Notes under the pieces: model-generated
The model's input: the letters and a program-made list of their open reading frames with translations, nothing else
The model's database searches: none
Told to the model about the DNA's origin: nothing
Position numbers and translations under genes: made by a program
Part shown: positions 51,253 to 61,600 of the stretch, piece after piece
Numbering within the stretch: position 1 is the stretch's first letter
Layout of the letters: each line of letters starts with the position of its first letter
NCBI GenBank assembly: GCA_022414725.1
Contig: CM039465.1
Location: 4,526,688-4,590,687, forward strand
Direction: 5' to 3'
DNA from: Microglena sp. YARC
Lineage: Eukaryota; Chlorophyta; Chlorophyceae; Chlamydomonadales; Chlamydomonadaceae
DNA length: 64,000 nt

Positions 51253-51427
51253 TTCTCGAGCCACTCCCTCTCTTTCCTGCGATCTTTTGCCGCAATGGAA
51301 GAAACGGCTCTCGTATTGCCATGGTGCGCAATCCTTGCAGCATTTCAAACGTCGCAGCACTACGCCTTTCTACCCGCAATCGGGAAAAAAACTCCAGTGC
51401 TGATCGTCTCTCGTTCAAGCTAGCCAT
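51253..51427 (-). CDS. Candidate first exon divergent from MIPEP
   Basis: A minus-strand ATG at 51427 opens MASLNERRSALEFFSRLRVE and runs 58 codons to a good donor (AGAA|GTAAGC at 51252). The composition is Arg/Ser-rich, could be a targeting leader, and is not repeat-derived. It is the best candidate for exon 1 of the J-domain gene, but no intermediate exon links them, so it may belong to another gene. Confidence 0.42.
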
Positions 51428-51493
51428 TGCAGCACTGCCGCTAGACTATCTCACATATCCTGCTCCCTCTGCTCTAGTTCCAGTCTTGGAACC
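51428..51493. promoter_or_regulatory. Short divergent intergenic region
   Basis: Only 66 bp separate the MIPEP ATG (51494) from the minus-strand ATG (51427), if both starts are right. No TATA box is seen. Transcription starts could lie within either first exon's neighbourhood. This would be a bidirectional promoter. Confidence 0.4.
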
Positions 51494-51703
51494 ATGAGGC
51501 GTACCGGTCGACTGCTCGGCCTAGGGCTTAGATTGCGATCTTTCATCGTTTCCGTGGCAGCAGTCCTGCAAAGATCATTCAACCGTGGCAGCGACGTGTA
51601 CACTTACCGTGGGCTCGGTTTGTTTGGCATTAAGGGTTTGAACCATCCCCAAGACTTCATGCGATTGCTAGGAGATACTCAAACTAGTGAGCCAAATGCC
51701 CTT
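51494..51703 (+). CDS. MIPEP: MIPEP exon 1
   Basis: MRRTGRLLGLGLRLRSF is a typical arginine-rich, acid-free mitochondrial presequence. RGLGLFGIKGLNHPQDFMRL follows. Two donors are possible: GTGAGC at 51687 (strong, phase 1) or GTTTGT at 51704 (phase 0, keeps SEPNAL). Phase 0 fits the next candidate exon better. Confidence 0.82.
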
Positions 51704-52050
51704 GTTTGTTTTTTGATATTGGATTACATGGTTGTCTATCTGCAGCCTGGCTGCTCACTGTGTGTGGATCGAGTTAACATGGGTGGCATGCACCAAACTT
51801 CCTGAGTCTTTAGGAATCACCGAACTCTGCCAGGCCACTGAAAAGGTGATTGTGCTACCCTTTATGAGTTTGCCTTGCAGCATCTGTGTGTTCCAATGCT
51901 GAGAAGAAGAGTTGAAGATGACTTTGTTGCCTCATGTGTGTGTGCCAGACAGCGTCGACCTTGGTGGGGAGTGTCGCAGCCCGTGGAGGGAGTGTGGGGT
52001 GGGATGGGGGTGGTAGGCGCGGTAGCGCAGGGAGCTGGAGGAGGATGTGC

Positions 52051-52085
<35 letters not shown>

Positions 52086-52614
52086 TGTTGTGTGTGTGTG
52101 TGTGTGTGTGTGCGGGGAGAGGTGGTTCGTGGCGCCCTCCCAATGTGTTGGCGGTGGTTGCGGTGGTGCACAGGTCTGTGATGGAACGGTTGTTAGGAGG
52201 AGGTTGATGGGGGTTGTTGTCGGTATAAAGGAGGACAATGATTAATTGGGGGGTGGATCATGGTGGATGCGTTCATGTAGTTAGATCATAAGAAGATTCA
52301 GCGTAGTCATAAGAGATTCAGGTTTAGTTCATTTTTTTCTTTCTTTCAAAAATTCGTGAGTCCCTCCTACTCGATCAATCCTTTTGTAGTTCCAGTAGGG
52401 CACAAGGAAAATATCATCATCATCATCATCATCATCATCATCGTCATTCATCATCATCAATCTCATCATGCCACCACCACCATCATCATCACGTCATCAT
52501 CATCATTCATCATCACATCTGATCATCGTATCACCACCACCATCTCATCAGTCATCATCATCATCATCACCACCACCACCACCACCACCACCACCATCAT
52601 CATCACTCAACCAC

Positions 52615-52645
<31 letters not shown>

Positions 52646-55600
52646 TCATCACCATCGTCAGTTGGGAGGTGTTCACTGTGAATCATATAAAGGTTTGTAT
52701 GCGTAGGCTCGATAAGGTAATCATTTGAAGAGATCCATAAGGAGGGGATCTATGGAGGGATGAATCAGAGGGCGTTGAGGTCGATTATGTTAAAGGTGAC
52801 GTAGATGATATGGAGGGAGGATGTGGAAGGGTGACGTAGATGATGTGGAGGGGTGACAGAATGTCTTGGGTAGGATGGCGTAGATGATGTTGAGAGAAGG
52901 ATGTGGAAGGGTGACGTAGATGATGTGGAGGAGGCAAGTGGATGGTATTGTAGATGATGTGGAGGGGTGACGGAAGTCATGGGTAGGGATGACGTAGTCG
53001 ATGTGATACGCGAGATATATAGAAGGGTAATGTAGATGACGCTGCTGGACGGGCGCTTGGAGTACGGAAGATATGTAGGGAGCTTGACGTACGGTCGATG
53101 TTGATAGAGGATGTGGAAAGGGTAATGTAGATGATGTGGAGGGGTGACGGAAGTCATGGGTAGGGAGACTAAACCGATGATGTTGAGGGAGGATGTGGAA
53201 TGTTGGTAATGATAGATGATCGTGTGGAGGAGGTGGCGTAAGCTTTCATGGGTAGGGGGATGACGCTTAGATGATGTTGAGGGAGGATGTGGAAGTTGTG
53301 AAAGGGTGACGTAAGATGATTTGAGGGGAGTATTTTGAATGGATGTGGAAGGGTGAACATAGGTGATGTTTGAGGGAGGATTGTGGCTCAAGGTTGGCGG
53401 TCGTGAATGAAGGGCGACATAGATGATCCGTACCCATGGAGGCGGTGACGTGGGTGATGTTGAGGTTGGAGGATGTGGGAATAAGCGGTGACATTAGATG
53501 ATGTGACTTGAGTGGATTCATTGAAGAGGGAGCATGTGTGGTGAGTGTTGGTCATTTGGAGGACCGTATGGACTGATGCGGCCCCGATCATTTGGTGGGG
53601 TCCAAGGATCGTCAGGGACAGATACGGTTGTATAATCTAAGCTGGCAAGGCCTGCACTAGCAATAAATTATGTGGATACATTAGATATACAAGGATGTTG
53701 GATGGTTGTGAAGAAGTGGCATGTGTGTGCGCATCGATTAAGTTGCAAAATAAACGCTGACGCACACCACAAACTTACGCACTATCACACACACACACTC
53801 ATTAACTTGCACACACGTGCGGCACACACACAAACAGCAAAGAAACATACACATGTACTGAGTCTCTTTCCCCCCCCACCCACCCACCCACCCACCCACC
53901 CCATCCCCCCACTGCCCCCCACCCCCCACCCCCCCACCCCCCCACCCGTGCCCCCACCCCACCCCACCCCACCCCACCCCACCCCATCCCACCCCATGGC
54001 AGAGTTGCGTATATGAGTTGCTTCGTTTGGTGTTGGCCTCAGATTCGAATGCCGCTGTAGTTCAACTCATGGATGATCTGTCAGATGAGGTTGAGGCCCT
54101 TTGTGGGATTGGTGAATGGGTGAGGAAGGGTGGGGTAATGCGTTCGGCAAGTGGGTTAAGGACGGAGTGTTGGGTGAGTAAGGTCAGGTTACGCAAGTGG
54201 ATGGTAAGCTCCCTCTGGCTCCTGTAATGGGCGGCATGATGGTGTACCTGTCTTGGTGCAGGAGTCTAGACACACTCGGGCTGAGGGATCTGGGCGCACA
54301 GCGGTGAGGAGGGTGGGCAAGATGGGCACAGATGTGACAGTGTTTGGGTGATAATAGTTCAAGCTCCGGTCACCACACGTCAGGTGAGTAGGATAAGGTG
54401 GGCAAGGTCTGGCTCCCAGGAGGAATGAGGTACGGAGGATGGTGAGTGAGAGCTCACAATTGTGGGTGAGGGGGGTCACTTGGGTGGGCGCTGGAGGCAA
54501 GGTGCGCTGGTCGTAATGAATAGGAGGATTGGAAGGAGTAAGGGAGCTTTAACCGTGGTGCGCGAAGGGGATGCGCTTAACCAAGGAACAACCAGCACCA
54601 CAGGCAATGGAGAGTGTTGAGGACCACACTCACACCATACAAAGGACGAACAGCCTCCTCTGGCAAATCACTCCTACACAATGCGCAAGCCATCTTCTCT
54701 TACGTACGCACACCACAACCACACCAACACAGGCAAGCACACGCACACACACCCTCTTCGGACTACCTCAACAACACACACACACACACACACAACACAC
54801 AAAGTTTCACCACCCACACACCAAATCCACACACACAGACAACCACGGCACATACGACCACACCACGCATATCCACCACTAACACACCCACACACCATGA
54901 ACAAAACCCTAATCATCTCTAACAAATCCTGTTATTAAACCAAACCCTCCGAATCACAACAAAACAAATTAAACCACGCACCACCCTGACCTTCCTTTTG
55001 AACCATATACACCACCCTGAAACCCTGAAACTTAAATATACATCACCCACCCTAAACCATGAAGCCACACAGCCACCCCCTGAAACCATGAAACCGTACA
55101 CCACCCTGAAACAATAGACCACCCTGAAACCATACACACTCCATACACCAAAACCATGAAACCATACACCACCCTAAACCATGAAACCATACACCACCCT
55201 TAAACCATGAAACCATTACACCACCCTGAAACCCCTGAGCCATCACCCCACCCTGCCATATTCATCTCTAACACCGACCCTAAACCACAAACCATTAAAC
55301 AACCACCACCCCCCGACCCGAAACCACCACACACCACCCAACCATTGAAACCACACACCACCCTAAACCAGAAACCATGAAAACACACCCTAAACCATGA
55401 AACCCACGTCCTTTTAAAACCATGAACCACAACACACACCCACCCTGACCAAAAAAAAAAACAGTAACCCATGGAAACCCACACCACACCTCAAACCCCT
55501 GTAAAGACCATGAAAACCAACACACCACCCGTATAAAACCATGAACACCACTATAGCTACCACCCTGAAACCATGAACACCCATACACCCCACCCTTAAA

Positions 55601-58600
55601 ACTCATGAAACCACACACCCACCTTGAAACCATGAAACCATACGACCACTCCTGATCAACCACTAAACACCACACACCACACTTGTAAACCCTGAAACCA
55701 ACACCACCCTTAACCCTTCAACCATACACCACACCTGAAAACCATGAAAACCATAACACCACCCTGAAACCATGAAACCATACACCATCCCCTCTATAAC
55801 CGATGACAACCACACACCAACCCTACATGAATACTTATACACCACCCTTAAACCATGAATCCAATACATCCACCCTTAAACATAACACCACACACCACCC
55901 TAAAACCATGAACCAATACACCCACCCTAAACCAAATGAAACCACACACCACCCTTAAACCATGAAACCACACACCACCCTTAAACCATGAAACCACACA
56001 CCACCCTGAAACCATGAAACCATACACCACCCTTAAACCATGAAACCAAAGAACCTTTAACATGAAACCACACCACCTTAAACCATTGAAAACCACACAC
56101 CACCCTGATAACCATTGAAACATCAACACTACTCACCCGTGAAACCATTGAAACACACCACCTGAAACCATGAAACCACAACCACCCTTTAAACCATGAA
56201 ACCACCACACCACCCTTTAAACCATGAAACCATTACACCACCCTAAAACCATGAAACCATCACACCACCCATTAGTCCACAGTTGAAACCACACACCAGA
56301 GAAAAATAGCATGAAACACACACCACCCAAATAAACCATGAAACACACAACCACCCATAAACCATGAAACCACACTACCACCCTTTAAACCATGAAACAA
56401 CACACCACCACCCTGCTATGAAGCCATACACACCCCATTAAGAACCATGAAACCACACACCACCTGATAACCACTGGGAAACCATACACCACCCCTGAAC
56501 CATGAAACCAACACCACCCTGAAACCAGAAACCACACACCACCCTCAAAACCATAGAAACCACACACCACCCTAAAACATGAACCCCACACCACCCTGAA
56601 ACCATGAAACCATACACCACCCTTAAACCATGAAACCACACACCACCCTTAAACCATGAAACCATACACCACCCTCAAACCATGAAACCACACACCACCC
56701 TGAAAACCATGATGAACCACACACCACCCTGTAACACCATGAAAACACACACCACCCTTAAGACCACTGAAACCACACACCACCCTTAAACCACCTGAAA
56801 CCATACACCACCCTTAACCATGCAGCCTGTGTCGAACCCTAGACGCTGCCGAATGTTGCCGCAATGTTACACGTGGATCTCAGATGGCGGACAGCGGCCA
56901 CACATGTATGCTCAGAGTTGGGAGGGTACTTCTGGATTTGATCTGCAAGTGTGCAGCTATGTGTCCATGCGTTGTGTATCATCATGTTGTCCGTTTGTTT
57001 GTGTGTGTAGCCTATTGTCTGTCCGTATCCTGCTGTCCGTTTGTTTGGATAATCGATGCACAACCAAGGCAAAGCCTGGCATGTCAGCCAATGGTCTCTT
57101 TACTAACTGGTTTTGGTCCGCTTGATTCTGTTGCCAACCCCCCCCAATACTTCTCCCTCCAAATTACCCGCGTGCTTTGCAACGCTGCCTAGGACTCGTC
57201 GCAATGGATCGATACTTCGGCACCCAAGTTGTCGGACTTTGTATTTTATTGTAGTCGCTTTAAGATCAGCTCCTTCGAGCCATCCACTAGCAGCTTCATG
57301 AGTAGCCCCTTGAGCCATCCACAGCAGCTCATGCACGCTCCTTGAGCCACTCCACTAGCAGTTCATAGGTCTAGCTCCTTGAGCCATCCACGAGCAGCTT
57401 CATGGTAGCTCCTTGAGCCATCCACTAGCAGCTTCATGGTAGCTCCTGAGCTATCACTAGCCAGCTTCTAGTAGCTCCTTGAGCTATCCACTAGCAGCTT
57501 CATGGTAGCTCCTTGAGCCATCCACTAGCAGCTTCATGGTAGATCCTTGAGCCATCCACTAGCAGCTTCATCGGTATGTCTCCTTGAAGCTATCCCACTA
57601 GCAGCTTCATCGGTCAGCTCCATTGAGCCATCCACAGCAGGCCATGGTGCTCCTTAGCTATCCACAGCCTTCATGGTAGCTCCTTAGCACTACTCCCCAC
57701 TAGGCCGCCTGGTTAGCTCCTTGAGCCACATTTCCAGCAGCTTTCATGGTAGCATCTCTTGATGAAGCTATCCACTTACCAGCTTCCAGGTAGATCCTTG
57801 ACCATCCACTGCACTTCATGGTAGCTCCTTGAGCCATCTGTCCACTAGCAAGCTTCATGGTTACGCTCCTTGAGCTATCCACTGGCACGGCTTCATCGGG
57901 TACTCCTTAGCCATTCCACTACAGCTCATGATAGCTCCTTGAGCCATCCAATAGCAGCTTCATGTAGCTCCTTGACCATCCAATATGCAGCTTCATGTAC
58001 CCTTGAGCCATCCACTGCAGCTTCATGGCAGCTCCTTAGCCATCCACGGAGCAGCTCATGGTAGCTCCTTGAGCCATCCACAGCAGCTCATGTAGCTTCC
58101 TGAGCTATCCCACTAGCAGCTTCATGTTAGCTCCTTGACCATCCACAGCAGCTTATGTACTCCTTGACCAGCCACTAGCAGCTCAGGTAGCTCCTTGACC
58201 ATCCACTACAGCTTCATGAGCTCCTGACCATCCATTAGCATCTTCATGTTAAGCTCCTTGAGCCACCTCGGGCCCAAGCCCGCTGATTGGAGGTGCTCTA
58301 CTGTTATGATGCTTACTTACCTAAGTTACGCTTTTTGCGGGGGGGGGACTTTTGATGATTAGCAGCTCTAGCAGGGGGGCTCCTTTTTGAGCCATCCACT
58401 GGCCTTCCTGTCTTGATTTGAGGTAGCCTGACTGGATGATGCTACACCTAATTACCTTTGGGGGGGGCGGGGGGGGGGGGGGGCTTTTGATATTAGCAGT
58501 TCTATGGCACTCCTTGAGCCAGCCACTGCGCGTTTTCTGTCTTGAGTTTGGAGGACTAGGCTCTACTGATGATGTACTACCAACATACAGCTTTGGGGCC

Positions 58601-61600
58601 TTTTGTTATTGCAGCGGCTTCTAGGCAGCTCCTTGAGCTATCCACTGGGCCAAAGTCCCGTCTTGAGTTGGGAGGTTAGCTCTACTGGATGATTGCTACT
58701 TGCCTTAGTTACGTTTTTTTTGGGCGCGGAGGGGGGGGGCTACTTTGTATTAGCAGCTTCTACTGCGCAGCTCCTTGGAGCCAGCCACTGGCCGTGTCCC
58801 TTCTTGAGTTGGGAGTAGCTCTGCTGAATGATGCAAAACTTACCAAGATACGACTTATGTGGGGTCTTTTTTATTAGCAGCTTTAGCAGCTAGCGCTCCC
58901 TTTGAGCGCACTGGCCAAGTCCCAACCTGTTTGGGTTGAGTTCTTTACTGGATTATGCCATCTTATGTAGTTGCAGCTTCTAAGGCAGTTCCTTTTCCCT
59001 GCCTTGGTGCAATCATGAAAACTATCATGTCCTCACTCTGACAGGATGGTATCCAATGCAGCGTGAGCTTGCTTACCCAGTGGCGCTTTGGATCTGCTGG
59101 AAGTGCCACGGTTTAACAAAAAAGAAGAAAGGAAAAAAGAGGGTTTAGGGTTCTAACCCCCAAACCCTAAATCCATATATTCCGCTCACCACCATGCGTC
59201 ATATTCCATGTAGGGTTTAGGTTTTCCAAACCCTGAATCCAAACAAAATATATCGCTCACCACTATGCACCTATTACCATGTAGTTATAGGTATTCTAAA
59301 CCCTAAACCTAGATCCATATATTCCGCTCACCACCTTGCGACCTATACCATGCAACCTACTAAACCCTGAAGCCCAACTCTCTGAACCCAAACTTACCTA
59401 ACCCCTTAAACGTGCACTGCAAATCTTAAGCCCTGTAGTATACTATCTATGGTGGGCTGAATAGCTAAATGACTTGGCCCAACCGTAGAAGGAAGGGCTA
59501 ATAAGAAAAAACATTGATGGAACTTAACCCCAACAATTATTTATCTAAATCGCTTTACTCAAACCATTTTATCTATAACGTTTTGTCTAAATCGTTTTAC
59601 CTAAATCTCCGGCCTCATCTGCCTGGACCCACCACAACCCTAACCCCAAACCTAGACTGCACAACCTAAACCCTAAACCCTGACTCTCACCCTTTGACCC
59701 CCCCCCCCTCACACACGCACACACAGCACACACACACACACACACACAACCACCACCACCACCACTACCACCATTCCACGAATAGGGTCAGTTACCCCAT
59801 GTAGTACCGCAAATCCAATCCCTACAATCTCAGCATCAGGTACTACATGTGTCAAATTGGGCCAGCGCTTTAAAGCACACAAAGTCAAATTGGTCAGCGC
59901 TTTTAGTGCAAAACAAGCGCAAAAACTGCCCTCGCCCACTGAGGGTGGAAAAACACATGCAAAACGCACAGGGGCCTTCAAAAACTTGTAGCGAAACGGC
60001 GCGCCGCGCTTTGTATACCTGTTCAAGCGTCTCCCGTCCCTCCAATGCAACGCCACGCTGAACCCAAACCTAAATCGCACCTAACACCCCTTACCCGACC
60101 TTACATTTCAATCAACCAGCTCACCACCAGTGTACATCTCGGAGGTCAACCTCCAACCGACCAACCACCCACCAGCCTACATCTCGAGATTCACCACCAC
60201 CCACTAACCAACCAACCACCAACCACCACCACCACCACCAACTAGCATAGGTCAACCACCACCCACCACCCACCCACCCACCACCACCACCACCACCAGC
60301 CACATCTGGGATCAACCACCACCGACCACCCCACCCACCCACCCACCACCACCACACCAGCCAACATACATAGGTCAACCACACCCCCACCACCCACCCA
60401 CCCACCCACCACCACCAACCACCAGCCAACATAGCATAGGTCAAACCACCACCCACCACCCACCCACCCACACCACCATCCACCACCAGCTACATCTCGG
60501 AGTCAACCACCACCCACCCATCACCCACCCAGCCCACCCACCCACCCTATCCACCACCACCACCGCCAAACATAGCATAGTCAACCACCACCCACCAACC
60601 CACCCACCACCACCACCACCACCACCTACATCTCGGAGGGTCAACCACCACCCACCACCCACCCACCCACCCACCCACCCAACACACCACCACAGCCAAC
60701 AAGCATAGGTCAACCCACCCACCCACCACCACCCACCCACCCACCACCACCACCACCAGCCACATAGCATACGTCAACCACCACCACCACCCACCCACCC
60801 CCCACCACCACCACCAGCCTACATCTCGGATGTCAACCACCACCCACCACCCACCCACCAACCACCACCACCAGCCAACATAGCATAGGTCAACCACCCA
60901 CCACCACCCACCCACCACCACCACCACCACCACCAGCCTAACATACTCGGAGTCAACCACCACCCACCACCCACCCACCCACCCACCCACCACCAGCCTA
61001 CATCTCGGAGTCAAACCCACCACGCCGTATGGGTATGAAATTACACAAACCAAAAGCGTACAACATACAATCGCCGCGCCAGCCGCTGTACATTCCCCAC
61101 CTCCCAAGAAGACGCCCCCCCCCCTGGCCAACCTCCTGCCCTCCTCCTCCCTCCTCTCCCCCCTATTGAGCGCAAAAGAGTTGCTGCATCGACCCGAACG
61201 TCCAAGGCTCCTTGTTATGCTAGATATGGAAGAAACGGGCATCCATCTAACTGAGGGCAAACGTGCACGCGATGCAAGAGCTAATGAATCTCAACAACCA
61301 CTAATTCCATGGCGTACAACCAAAAGCACTCACGGATCCCGCCAAGGTTGGTCCTCATAACTTGATCATCCCCCTCATCTACAGTCGCCGATTCTTCTCA
61401 GCCTCTCGATAGTTCGCGGCATGCTAACCCTGCGACTCGGCTCCGTCAACAACGTCTTGTCGGAGCGAAACGCTACTGCGAAAGCAGTTACATGAGCCGC
61501 AGTGGAGCCAAGTTAACCTCCAGCACTGACAAATGGATTGGCTGCTAGAAGGAGATGCGAGCCTGTGGGGTGCACAGTTACACGATACAAATCCAAAAAA

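Noticed and set aside
54960..56665. Minus-strand WFHGFRVV-type repeat proteins
   Set aside because: They come from the 26-bp satellite; frame changes occur at every small indel.
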